Source of the DNA: Niabella pedocola
GTDB taxonomy: Bacteria; Bacteroidota; Bacteroidia; Chitinophagales; Chitinophagaceae
DNA length: 64,000 nucleotides
Assembly: GCF_021044425.1 (NCBI RefSeq)
Contig: NZ_JAJNEC010000004.1
Coordinates: forward strand, 248,001 to 312,000
Direction of reading: 5' to 3'
The notes beneath the pieces were generated by a model, which ran no database searches, was not told the origin of the DNA, and saw nothing but the letters and a program-made list of their open reading frames with translations. The first letter of the stretch is position 1, and each line of letters begins with the position of its first letter. This document shows positions 42,011 to 49,990 of the stretch, piece by piece. Made by a program: the position numbers and the translations under genes.

Positions 42011-43084
42011 TCATCGATCCCGTGCCGATCCGTGTCCCGGGATCTGCTGGGGCCGGCCGCCCGTCTGTATGTGCATGGTCTTTAACCCTGCTGCTTCTAT
42101 TTCACCATTGTTCAAACGTAACTCCGGGGGAATATACTGCAGTCCCAGTGCCCGGTACATTTCCTTCTCCGTTGATCCGGCTATTCTCCGGTGCGTTGCC
42201 CGCTCAAAAAGACCGTATTCATTCATTGTATACCCCCGTTGTTTTGCAATCATCCGCAAATGAATCGTATGCCCGCGGGAGCCCGTCATATAAAGTAAGC
42301 CCGCACCATATTCGCGGCCATGCAGGAGCCGGATATCCACCTGAATATGCCGGCACCGGAGCAAAACGCTGACTTTATTCGTGCCCCTGACCAATACCCG
42401 CAGTACATGTCTGGAGGCGATGAAGGTTTTTATAATGGCTGCACGTTGCTCCGGCTCAGCAATAACCAGTACGTCAATATCTCCTACCAAAGCACTTTTC
42501 CGCCGGATACTGCCACATACTTCAGCACGTTGAACGCCTGGTATTTTTTTCAATAAGCCAAGCAGGGCGGTACCGATCCTACGGGCATCGTTTAACGGAA
42601 CCGGCGCTCCTCTTCTTGTTAGCTCCAGCAGTACCTGCATGTTCTCGATCCTCCGCTTACCAATTCCCTTTATGCCATCCAGGCGATGACCGTTCAGGGC
42701 ATCCGCAAGCTCCTTTTCGTTTTTTATACCCAGGCGTTCATAGAGTATTCTTAATGTTGCAGGTCCAAAACCGCTTACATCCATTAATTCCAATAACCCA
42801 TATGGCACCTGCTTTTTCAAATGGCTGAAAACTTCCATTTTACCGGTTTTCAGGTATGCTGCTATTTTCATTGCCATATGCGCACCAATATGATCAAGTG
42901 CTTCCAAACGCCGGATATCGGAAGCATAAACCGCAATATCTTCCCGCATATTCAGCAGCATATCGGCGGCTCTCTGATAGGCCGCCACCCGGAATTCTTC
43001 GCCCCCCAGGTACCGGTAACAGCGTGCCATTTGCCGGAATATAAAGGCAATAGCCGCATTATTTTTGTATTCGGGAACCTGCAT
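42011..43084 (-). CDS. Family X DNA polymerase-like protein lacking the PHP domain
   Basis: Protein of about 357 residues from Met at 43084 (M-Q-V-P-E-Y-K-N-N). The N-terminal 8-kDa-like domain and two helix-hairpin-helix motifs (for example V-S-G-F-G-P-A-T-L and I-K-G-I-G-K-R-R-I) are followed by the nucleotidyltransferase palm with G-S-I-R-R and catalytic V-G-D-I-D-V-L-V, then I-Q-V-D-I-R-L for the third Asp. Bacterial PolX proteins usually add a C-terminal PHP 3'-5' exonuclease of about 250 residues; here only about 50 non-PHP residues follow. Likely a gap-filling repair polymerase in the stress operon. Confidence 0.9.
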   Translation of the reverse strand: MQVPEYKNNAAIAFIFRQMARCYRYLGGEEFRVAAYQRAADMLLNMREDIAVYASDIRRLEALDHIGAHMAMKIAAYLKTGKMEVFSHLKKQVPYGLLELMDVSGFGPATLRILYERLGIKNEKELADALNGHRLDGIKGIGKRRIENMQVLLELTRRGAPVPLNDARRIGTALLGLLKKIPGVQRAEVCGSIRRKSALVGDIDVLVIAEPEQRAAIIKTFIASRHVLRVLVRGTNKVSVLLRCRHIQVDIRLLHGREYGAGLLYMTGSRGHTIHLRMIAKQRGYTMNEYGLFERATHRRIAGSTEKEMYRALGLQYIPPELRLNNGEIEAAGLKTMHIQTGGRPQQIPGHGSARDR

Positions 43085-43109
43085 CAGCAATAATTTAAGC
43101 GTTCGTTTA

Positions 43110-43931
43110 TCAGAAGTGGGAAATAAAAACGGGATGTTCGATCGCCGCTCCATTTAAATGCATGGCACTGCCAGGTACCAGTCTCGAAAGATCCGTTCTT
43201 CCGGATGCACCCATTACAATGAAACAATTCTTTTTTCTCTGGTAAAACTCAAATAGCCCCTTGTCGAAATCCGTGGCATATAAAACCTCAAAATGCATCT
43301 TTGCATAATACGCTTTCAATTCTTCCTCAATTAAACGTTCGTGCCTGCAGTCCGGAAAACGTTCTGCAGCTACTACAATTACCGGCTTATGTTCAAAGCA
43401 GGGAAACAACCGGGCAAACCGTCTGAAGGCAAATAATGCAGAAGCGGATCCGTCGTAAGTCAGCACAATTTCATCAATTTCCGACGCGGGGCCGGAAACA
43501 ATCACCAATGGGCATGCTGCCGCCTGGAGCAAGGCCCATACAAATGGTCCGAGGTATGCCGTACCATCCGCATCCGGTGAAGCGGCGGCATCTACCACCA
43601 TCAGATCTGCAAAACGGCTGGCCGATACCGCCTCCCGCAACGGATCTCCTTTCAGGCAACTTACCCTACCGGAGATCCGTTCCTTCGCACATACTTCCCT
43701 GAAATGCCGGATATCATCCTGAAGGTCTGCTCCGGGATGTAATACCTGTTTTTTACCCTGCGCGACCGGTACATGTATTTCCGGTTCAGTCATTTCTTCT
43801 GCGTATAGCGCCTCCCCGGTCAGTAAAATACCCTGGAGCGGAGATCGGGTCATTGCTGCCAGATAGCAGGCAAATTCCACCGAGCTGTCATTTAATGCGA
43901 TATCATTAACAAGCAGGAGCAGATTTTCCAT
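43110..43931 (-). CDS. Universal stress protein (tandem Usp)
   Basis: Protein of 273 residues with two Usp-like halves; the C-terminal half has the ATP-binding signature G-A-S-G-R-T-D-L-S-R-L-V-P-G-S (G-x2-G-x9-G-S). It also carries Y-D-G-S-A-S-A-L-F-A-F-R-R-F, the start of the second half and shared with the Usp at 62679. Cytoplasmic. It lies 25 bases upstream of the PolX-like gene and 60 bases downstream of a truncated Usp-like gene, all one strand. Confidence 0.92.
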   Translation of the reverse strand: MENLLLLVNDIALNDSSVEFACYLAAMTRSPLQGILLTGEALYAEEMTEPEIHVPVAQGKKQVLHPGADLQDDIRHFREVCAKERISGRVSCLKGDPLREAVSASRFADLMVVDAAASPDADGTAYLGPFVWALLQAAACPLVIVSGPASEIDEIVLTYDGSASALFAFRRFARLFPCFEHKPVIVVAAERFPDCRHERLIEEELKAYYAKMHFEVLYATDFDKGLFEFYQRKKNCFIVMGASGRTDLSRLVPGSAMHLNGAAIEHPVFISHF

Positions 43932-43991
43932 TAGTTTATATTTTTTATCGTTAACGATGAGTAACGAACAACGGCAGTTGCCCGTTTTTTA

Positions 43992-44378
43992 CTATTGCTG
44001 ACACAAAACTTTTTTTACCAGTTCCGACACCCGCGACCGGCCGCGGGCACCTGCGATCATGATCGCTCCCTGCTGTCCGGTAACCCATTCAGTCCATTCC
44101 GCACCGCCGTACAGCTTTAAACAGGCAGCACCAGGTAACGGATAATGGTTCGATGCCCATGTTTGCAGATCCGTTCTTACAATTAAAGAGAAGCAGCTAC
44201 GACCGGCTCCTACATTTACAAAAACAGTAGCATTGGTTGCAAGACCAGGCAGCAAATCCGCATACCGGCTTTCTTTTTTAAGCTTCAACACGGGCGTTTC
44301 CCGGTTCAATTCCCGGATAAATGAAAACGCAGCTTCCTCAATATCGATGCCGTCAGACACAAATAAAACCTTTATCAT
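43992..44378 (-). CDS. Short Usp-like protein
   Basis: Protein of 128 residues, about half the length of its Usp neighbours. The N-terminus (M-I-K-V-L-F-V-S-D-G-I-D-I-E-E-A-A-F-S-F) and the C-terminal I-M-I-A-G-A-R-G-R-S-R-V-S-E-L match Usp beginnings and ends, but G-x9-G-S is incomplete. It is either a single-domain divergent Usp or a shortened relic; the intact frame and excellent promoter favour a functional gene. It is first gene of the run to 40629, with a TGA-N6-TCA site 53 bases upstream. Confidence 0.7.
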   Translation of the reverse strand: MIKVLFVSDGIDIEEAAFSFIRELNRETPVLKLKKESRYADLLPGLATNATVFVNVGAGRSCFSLIVRTDLQTWASNHYPLPGAACLKLYGGAEWTEWVTGQQGAIMIAGARGRSRVSELVKKVLCQQ

Positions 44379-44430
44379 AATGCATGCCGTTCATGGTTCA
44401 AAACTACTGTCCCGTTCCGGTGCAGATCTA

Positions 44431-44442
44431 TGACAACCGTCA
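44431..44442 (-). promoter_or_regulatory. TGA-N6-TCA site upstream of the 44378 operon
   Basis: TGACAACCGTCA. A perfect TAGTTTTG -7 element (minus strand, 44406-44399) ends 37.5 bp from the centre; start codon 53 bases away. Confidence 0.72.
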
Positions 44443-44501
44443 ATCCGGCCGATGACACTCATTAAATGAAGATCCTGACCATCCTTTTTATCAGCGGGGT
44501 A

Positions 44502-44513
44502 TGATTGCAATCA
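44502..44513 (+). promoter_or_regulatory. TGA-N6-TCA site upstream of the HdeD-like gene
   Basis: TGATTGCAATCA, a fully symmetric palindrome, 78 bases before the 44591 start. It faces away from the 44431 site, giving one site to each divergent gene. No clear -7 element at the usual spacing. Confidence 0.6.
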
Positions 44514-44590
44514 CTATAAAGCCCGGTGCTGCTCATTGAACCGGCATCACACCGATACGTATCTTACGCTTATGAAAATAAAACAGGGCA

Positions 44591-45196
44591 ATGCGCTTTC
44601 ACTTAAATAAATACATCCATATGCCACCTGGTGTAATTACCCGCAGACCAGGCAGGCCGCCGCTATGGCCAGTGGTGCCAGCCGCGAGTCTGTTATTAAT
44701 GTGTGTCAGCATTTACATCCTTACTTCTCCCTGGAACAGTTATCTTCAGCTGATCAAACTCTCCGGCATCGGTATGCTTTTGAACGGGGTATTACTCCTG
44801 ACGGTATTTTACACCGGAGGAACATTTTTTAACCGTTCAAACTGGATCCTTGCTGAAGGGCTGTTAAACGGCATATTTGGTTCACTGATGCTGTTTAACC
44901 CGTTATTAAATTTTTTGCTCTTTTCTTATTTTGCCGGCACCTGGGCAATCGGCTGGGGCAGTTTAAAGATCGCCCAATCCCTGTTTCAGAGGAAGGAATT
45001 AAAAGGATGGCAGCTTTTATCCGCCGAAGGCGCATGTGCGGTTGCGGTGGGTATATTACTGCTGGATCTTCCGTTTATAAAAACAAAAGCAACTCTTCAA
45101 TGGCTGGCACTGCTGCTGTTGCTGGTAGGTGTTTTAAATATCATGATCAACCTGAAAAATAACGCTTTTAAAAAGGACCGGCCCATTATCCTTTAA
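44591..45196 (+). CDS. HdeD-like (DUF308) membrane protein
   Basis: Protein of 201 residues (191 if the Met at 44621 is used). Six hydrophobic helices arranged in three pairs, with short Gly-rich turns (G-I-G-M-L-L-N-G-V, L-N-G-I-F-G-S-L-M-L), fit the DUF308/HdeD family, linked to acid or general stress in other bacteria. It is an inner-membrane protein without known enzymatic activity. The TGA-N6-TCA site distance (78) matches YtxH if the upstream start is used. Confidence 0.78.
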   Translation: MRFHLNKYIHMPPGVITRRPGRPPLWPVVPAASLLLMCVSIYILTSPWNSYLQLIKLSGIGMLLNGVLLLTVFYTGGTFFNRSNWILAEGLLNGIFGSLMLFNPLLNFLLFSYFAGTWAIGWGSLKIAQSLFQRKELKGWQLLSAEGACAVAVGILLLDLPFIKTKATLQWLALLLLLVGVLNIMINLKNNAFKKDRPIIL

Positions 45197-45320
45197 ATAA
45201 AATACGAAAGGCTTGTTTCATTGCCGGCTCGTGCGTACCCTGGCCTCAGCGGCGGCAGCCAGCAAAATCCCCCGATTCATTATAACCAGTCTTCCCTTTT
45301 TTTCCCTGCCGTTATAAACG

Positions 45321-45731
45321 CTAATCCTGCTCCCGCAGGTCAAAATCCTGCGGTTGGTCCGGTACAACAATCCGGCTGTCATCATAACCCTTTTTGTTCT
45401 GTTCTTCCAATGTAAGGAGATCCGTACCTGTTGTCTGGATCCAGATACCCGCTGACGCCCGCGCCACCTGCGCAGCGATACCGGTGTTCCGGAAAAATTC
45501 AGCCTCAAAGTCGGCTACCGTTGCCCCGGCTGTGAAGCTAAACGGCCGTATGCCTTTTAAAGGAGCCACATCCTTAAACAGTAACCCTTTGCCGAGTTTA
45601 TCCCTGGCGGGTGACGCCTGCCCCCGGAGATGAGGATGGATGTAACAATCAAGTTTCAGATAAGGAAACAGCTTTTGAAACTGATCCTGGATATCTCCGA
45701 TGGTACTTAACTGGTGAATATCAATTTTCAT
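45321..45731 (-). CDS. Hypothetical protein of the stress island
   Basis: Protein of 136 residues, soluble, with segments M-K-I-D-I-H-Q-L-S-T-I-G-D-I-Q-D-Q-F-Q-K and I-R-P-F-S-F-T-A-G-A-T-V-A-D-F-E, and an acidic C-terminus. No known domain is recognised. It follows the Usp gene at 45803 on the same strand with a gap of 71 bases, without its own TGA-N6-TCA site, so it is probably cotranscribed with it. The reverse-strand frames in this interval are less plausible. Confidence 0.7.
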   Translation of the reverse strand: MKIDIHQLSTIGDIQDQFQKLFPYLKLDCYIHPHLRGQASPARDKLGKGLLFKDVAPLKGIRPFSFTAGATVADFEAEFFRNTGIAAQVARASAGIWIQTTGTDLLTLEEQNKKGYDDSRIVVPDQPQDFDLREQD

Positions 45732-45802
45732 TGCTATTTTATTTTATCGTCCAATACGTTTATCAACCCCAGGCGCCCTCTGATCGTTGCTGCAGCATGG
45801 TA

Positions 45803-46621
45803 TTATGAATGCAGCGCTATAACAGGTACGCTGCAGTGTAAAATAATTTTTTTAGCATACCCCGGAAAAACCGCCTCCTGCAGTAAGGAATGTACGCCGG
45901 GAAGGATCAGCAACAGGTCAAACCCGTTCTTTTCCACAAACGTGATGATGCTTTTTGAAGTATTTTTATCTTCCAGGTAATGAAATACCGGCGCCAAACG
46001 CTGAAAACCTGCCTGGGCGTTTAATACTGTGCAGCCAAAATGAAAGGCATCCTCATTTCCCCGGCCTGCGCTAACTATATGCAGGTCCGCACCAAAATCA
46101 ATAATAAGCTGACCAATTTTTTGTACCGGCAACTGTTCTGCAGGATGCAGAAAATCCCATGCAAGTGCCACTTTCTTTATTGGTGAAAACCGTGCCCTGT
46201 AAGGCACCGCGAGCAAGGTCCATGGCAAATGCCGCATTTCATAAAGCGTGTGTCCGCCCCAAACCGCCTTTTCCAACCGCGACGCTCCCTGGCTGCCCAT
46301 GATGACCAAATAGGGCCGCACATGTTCACAAAACAATTTCACTTCGGAAAAAAAATTGCCGTTGCGCACCTCACTAAAGATCCGGAGCGTTCCTCCGGTC
46401 CTCCGGTGGATCCTTACTCTCAGTTTTATCAGCTCTGCTTCCGCGTTGAGCCGGTCGTCGTCCATTTCCAATGATACAGGTACCTGGGTGAAATTAACGG
46501 GCAAATCACAAACGTACAACAGCAACAGGCTTGCATCGCAGCTCTTTGCCATTTCAACCGCATAATTAACCGCGTTTAAAGCAGCCTTGGAAAAATCTAC
46601 CAGAACAAGGATCGTTTTCAT
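45803..46621 (-). CDS. Universal stress protein (tandem Usp)
   Basis: Protein of 272 residues with two Usp domains. The N-terminal half begins M-K-T-I-L-V-L-V-D-F-S-K-A-A-L-N-A-V and retains I-M-G-S-Q-G-A-S-R-L-E-K-A-V-W-G-G, close to the G-x2-G-x9-G ATP motif; the second half is degenerate. Two TGA-N6-TCA sites 22 bp apart lie upstream (46717 and 46739), the strongest arrangement in the island. It probably forms an operon with the 45321 gene. Confidence 0.92.
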   Translation of the reverse strand: MKTILVLVDFSKAALNAVNYAVEMAKSCDASLLLLYVCDLPVNFTQVPVSLEMDDDRLNAEAELIKLRVRIHRRTGGTLRIFSEVRNGNFFSEVKLFCEHVRPYLVIMGSQGASRLEKAVWGGHTLYEMRHLPWTLLAVPYRARFSPIKKVALAWDFLHPAEQLPVQKIGQLIIDFGADLHIVSAGRGNEDAFHFGCTVLNAQAGFQRLAPVFHYLEDKNTSKSIITFVEKNGFDLLLILPGVHSLLQEAVFPGYAKKIILHCSVPVIALHS

Positions 46622-46716
46622 GCTATTATTTTAGTGCATCCAACTGCCGCGCTAGTGCAGGTTCCGGGTCTGCAGGGATGATTATTAAAAATAAAATCGA
46701 TTTGTTATCAGGTCAA

Positions 46717-46728
46717 TGAGCGTCATCA
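46717..46728 (-). promoter_or_regulatory. Proximal TGA-N6-TCA site of the 46621 Usp gene
   Basis: TGAGCGTCATCA (the only one of 18 with G at position 4). TATTTTTA on the minus strand (46693-46686) ends 36.5 bp from the centre. Confidence 0.65.
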
Positions 46729-46738
46729 GATCATTTTC

Positions 46739-46750
46739 TGACCATCATCA
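46739..46750 (-). promoter_or_regulatory. Distal TGA-N6-TCA site of the 46621 Usp gene
   Basis: TGACCATCATCA, centre 22 bp upstream of the proximal site, i.e. about two helical turns, so two dimers could bind the same face. Confidence 0.6.
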
Positions 46751-46833
46751 GCCGGCAACCGTCGCGGACGATGCATTCCGAAGGCGTCTCCCCTGCCGCA
46801 TCGCCCCAACCTAATATCCGTCAAACAGGATCA

Positions 46834-46845
46834 TGATCCCCGTCA
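46834..46845 (+). promoter_or_regulatory. TGA-N6-TCA site upstream of Hsp20-BON
   Basis: TGATCCCCGTCA, 87 bases before the 46932 start. TACTTTAG (46870-46877) ends 37.5 bp from the centre. Confidence 0.65.
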
Positions 46846-46931
46846 TTGGAAACCCTTATTATCAAGGTTTACTTTAGAGCTGCAAAAGACAGGAATATTT
46901 TATCATAATTTGGCAAACGCAGCCGGCAATA

Positions 46932-47345
46932 ATGCACAGAGCACATCTTTTTCAAAAAAGGAATTTCATTGTCCGGGTTATAGACCGGCTTATTCTTCCG
47001 TGGATAAGCTGGTTAAGGGCAAAAGGCGTTATCGGGCAAACTTCCGTGCCTTCATTGAACGTTGCCGAAGAGAAGGACCTGTACCGGATTATGGTTGCAG
47101 CACCCGGTTTTCAAAACGAGGATCTTTTTTTTAAGACGGAGCATGATGAGCTCCTGATCAGCATATTGGGGCGGGGAATCCGGTCCACACAAAAAGAAAC
47201 GGTTACCGGGCAGAACGATCAGCGCGATTTTTCCTGTTCGATCCGCTTACCGCCGGAGGTGAGCCGGCATATGATCGATGCCCATATGGGAGAAGATGCG
47301 CTTTTTATTTTCCTTCCTAAAAGTCCCGTAAAAAACCGATCGTAA
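46932..47345 (+). CDS. Hsp20/alpha-crystallin family small heat-shock protein
   Basis: Protein of 137 residues. The alpha-crystallin core starts at P-S-L-N-V-A-E-E-K-D-L-Y-R-I-M-V-A-A-P-G-F (about 47-67) and ends with I-F-L-P-K. It is more divergent than the Hsp20 at 58733 and has a basic N-terminal arm (R-N-F-I-V-R-V-I-D-R-L). ATP-independent holdase function expected. The BON gene follows 34 bases later and is likely in the same transcript. Confidence 0.9.
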   Translation: MHRAHLFQKRNFIVRVIDRLILPWISWLRAKGVIGQTSVPSLNVAEEKDLYRIMVAAPGFQNEDLFFKTEHDELLISILGRGIRSTQKETVTGQNDQRDFSCSIRLPPEVSRHMIDAHMGEDALFIFLPKSPVKNRS

Positions 47346-47379
47346 AGTAATCTTATTTTCCATTTATAAACAGCAACGC

Positions 47380-48030
47380 ATGAAATCAGATCAAAAAATT
47401 CAGCAGGATGTAATTGCGGCCCTTCAATGGGAACCCGTTCTGAATGCCGCAGAAATCGGTGTAGCCGTTACAGACGGGGTCGTTACCCTGAGCGGTCACG
47501 TTGACCAATATATAAAAAAAGGAAAAGCCGAGTCGGTCACCAAAAGGGTTAAGAACGTTAAAGCCGTTGCGGTCAATATTTCTGTTGAAATCTCATCCAA
47601 GGACAATAATAATGACACAGAAATAGGGCAAGCGATCGTTGATGCATTCCGCTGGAACAGTCTGATACCACAGAACAATATCATAGTAAAAGTAGAGAAC
47701 GGTTATGTTACACTGGAAGGACGCGTAGAATGGCAATATCAGAAACAGGAAGCCTACAATGCGGTCAAATCACTGCTTGGCGTTAAGGAGGTCTACAACC
47801 TGATATCCGTAAAGCCCGCCATCAGTAAGACCTTGGTAAAAGACCAGATCAAAAAAGCAATGGCCCGGAATGCCGATATTAAATCCAACAAAATAGATAT
47901 TGACATTTCCGGCAGGAAGGTAACGCTTAAAGGAACCGCGGGCTCCTGGCAGGAACGATCGCTGATTGAAAATGCCGCCTGGTGTTCACCCGGCGTAACA
48001 ACCGTAATTGATGAAATTGAAGTCCGGTAA
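47380..48030 (+). CDS. Triple BON-domain protein, paralogue of 39784
   Basis: Protein of 216 residues with three BON domains and no signal peptide, colinear with the 39784 protein. The beginning M-K-S-D-Q-K-I-Q-Q-D-V-I-A-A-L-Q-W-E-P-V matches that paralogue (E-L-N-W-D-P-V). Each domain shows V-x-V-x-(D/N)-G-x-V-x-L-x-G. Cotranscribed with the Hsp20 gene at 46932 and thus under the TGA-N6-TCA site at 46834. Confidence 0.9.
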   Translation: MKSDQKIQQDVIAALQWEPVLNAAEIGVAVTDGVVTLSGHVDQYIKKGKAESVTKRVKNVKAVAVNISVEISSKDNNNDTEIGQAIVDAFRWNSLIPQNNIIVKVENGYVTLEGRVEWQYQKQEAYNAVKSLLGVKEVYNLISVKPAISKTLVKDQIKKAMARNADIKSNKIDIDISGRKVTLKGTAGSWQERSLIENAAWCSPGVTTVIDEIEVR

Positions 48031-48431
48031 CCAGGGAGGCGCTTTTCGGCCAACGGCAGCTACGCCCCGATTACTGCACGGCATCACCAGGGCGCCTTTT
48101 TTATAAGGATCTAAAGATCGGCACAGGGTATTAGCGGGTGCGTTTAACACAGGTTCAGCCACAGGCACCGGATATAAAATCATGCACTAACAGCCCTTTT
48201 TATGGTATATTTGATCAACCAAAGGATAAATAAAGACTCAGCTATAAGGTAAGTTTGTCCTCGTATGCTCCGGCAGATTTTCCGGTAACATAACGCCCTC
48301 TTCCCAATGCCGGCAGGACAAATGTATCTGGCACCTTTAAGGCAGGATTTCGGATCGCCTGCATTTTTGAAAACCGGCGCCGTCTGCGGTTTGTCTTTTG
48401 GACATTTTTGTACATTAAGAACTGTTACATA
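48031..48431. other. 400-base gap before the receiver-Crp gene
   Basis: Contains a GGCGC/GCGCC pair with a long loop ending in GCGCCTTTTTT near 48091-48102, possibly the end of the BON transcript, and an AT-rich leader with TTTTGTACATT close to the regulator gene. I see no TGA-N6-TCA palindrome here. Confidence 0.4.
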
Positions 48432-49490
48432 ATGACAAAGATATTGCTCATTGAAGACAATCCCGAAATCAGGGAAAATATGACCGAAATCCTGGAGCTT
48501 GCAGGTTATGAAGTATTTACGGCCCCCAATGGGAAAGAAGGAATCGACACGGCCATCCGGAAACAGCCAAACCTTATTCTTTGTGATATCATGATGCCGG
48601 TACTGGACGGTTATGGCGTATTACACATGGTTCAGAAACTTCCCCAGCTGCAAAGTGTTCCGTTCATATTCCTTACGGCGAAATCCGAAAGAAATGAAAT
48701 CCGTAAAGGCATGGAATCCGGCGCAGACGATTACATTACCAAACCCTTCGACAGCATAGAATTGCTGAATGCGATTGAAATGCGGCTAAAAAAGGCAGAA
48801 CTGCTGAAACAGTCCTTCCAGGGTAACCTTGAAGGCGTTAATGCACTCATTTCTGTCAACTATGGTAAGGATTACCTGGAAGAGCTGAGAAAGGACCGGA
48901 ATATCAACCGGTATAAAAAGAAGCAGCTTATCTATTCAGAAGGCAATCACCCTTCCCGCGTATATTATATCCAGAAGGGAAAAGTAAAGGCCTTTAAGCG
49001 GAATGACGACGGGAAAGAGCTTATCGTTGGACTTTATGCAGCGGGTGATTTCCTGGGTTACCTCCCGCTGATGGAAGGCCGCACTTACCGGGAAACGGCC
49101 GAAGCCATGGAAGACGTGGAGGTATCGATTATTCCGCGTGCTGAATTTGAAGAACTGATCGGCAGCAATCCCGTGGTGATGAAAAAATTTATGGGCATCC
49201 TCGCCCGCAATGTTGATGAAAAAGCCGAACAGCTTCTCGCCGTTGCCTACAATTCCCTGCGAAAAAAGGTGGCAGACACGTTGGTAACCCTGAACAGGAA
49301 ATACAATAAAGACCAGGATGAAGGTTTTCACATCGATTTGTCGCGCGAAAACCTGGCGGCCATCGCCGGTGTAGCCAAGGAATCGCTGATCCGGATGCTC
49401 AGCGAACTGAAAGACGAACACCTCATTAACCTGGAGGGGCGCAAGATCAGGATCTTAAACTATGCCAAACTGGAGGATATGTTTAACTAA
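48432..49490 (+). CDS. Response regulator with receiver and Crp/Fnr-type output domain
   Basis: Protein of 352 residues from Met at 48432 (M-T-K-I-L-L-I-E-D-N). The receiver domain (1-120) has phospho-acceptor D52 in L-C-D-I-M-M-P, T82 and K104 in T-K-P-F. A cNMP-binding-like beta-barrel (about 150-265) and a winged HTH (about 280-345) follow. The recognition helix G-V-A-K-E-S-L-I-R-M-L has E-x3-R at the Fnr/Crp positions that contact TGA. It is therefore the best candidate for binding the TGA-N6-TCA sites around it. Its own upstream region lacks the site. A kinase partner may be the PAS kinase at 56883. Confidence 0.93.
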   Translation: MTKILLIEDNPEIRENMTEILELAGYEVFTAPNGKEGIDTAIRKQPNLILCDIMMPVLDGYGVLHMVQKLPQLQSVPFIFLTAKSERNEIRKGMESGADDYITKPFDSIELLNAIEMRLKKAELLKQSFQGNLEGVNALISVNYGKDYLEELRKDRNINRYKKKQLIYSEGNHPSRVYYIQKGKVKAFKRNDDGKELIVGLYAAGDFLGYLPLMEGRTYRETAEAMEDVEVSIIPRAEFEELIGSNPVVMKKFMGILARNVDEKAEQLLAVAYNSLRKKVADTLVTLNRKYNKDQDEGFHIDLSRENLAAIAGVAKESLIRMLSELKDEHLINLEGRKIRILNYAKLEDMFN

Positions 49491-49779
49491 CAGCGCCCCG
49501 CTCAACAAACTCAATAAACGCGTTTTTCATTTTTTGAAAGTCCAGCAGGAGCCGTTGCACCGCTGCTTCCAGCGCCATGTATTGTGCGCTGTTGACATCC
49601 GTCATTCCCTGGATGGCGATTGCTTCCTTCAACAGCGCCATATCCCTGCGCAACAGATCAATGATCAGATCTTTTTCGCAAAACTCCTGTTGAAACAATT
49701 CTGCCTGCTCCACAAAACCCGAAGATACCTGCCCGCTGATGGCTTTCGAAAGCCAATCCTTAAGCAATACATTATCCAT
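49483..49779 (-). CDS. Small helical hypothetical protein
   Basis: Protein of 98 residues from Met at 49779 (M-D-N-V-L-L-K-D-W); the earlier Met at 49824 adds a basic leader that looks untranslated. Entirely helical by composition, with L/E/K/Q-rich heptads (for example L-L-R-R-D-M-A-L-L-K-E-A-I-A-I). It overlaps the last 8 bases of the receiver-Crp gene tail to tail. No TGA-N6-TCA site is upstream. It may be an interaction or adaptor protein of the phosphorelay (speculative). Confidence 0.6.
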   Translation of the reverse strand: MDNVLLKDWLSKAISGQVSSGFVEQAELFQQEFCEKDLIIDLLRRDMALLKEAIAIQGMTDVNSAQYMALEAAVQRLLLDFQKMKNAFIEFVERGAVS

Positions 49780-49990
49780 TTTAAGTCCTGTTAAAATGCT
49801 GCACCATTTCCTGTTTTTATTCATATAGAATGCTGTTCTTTTAAATACCCCGTACTGCTGTTTTATTATTCGCTTTTTTAAAGGTAGCCTTCCGCGGAGG
49901 GCATATCTCTAACTTTAATCATCATTTGAAGGAATGTGCATCATTGTTTACAGAGAGTCATACACATCAGTCATCCCCGCAGTGAAAGTG

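Noticed and set aside
48208..48220. TTTGATCAACC upstream of the receiver-Crp gene as a possible autoregulatory site
   Set aside because: The second TCA half-site at N6 is missing.
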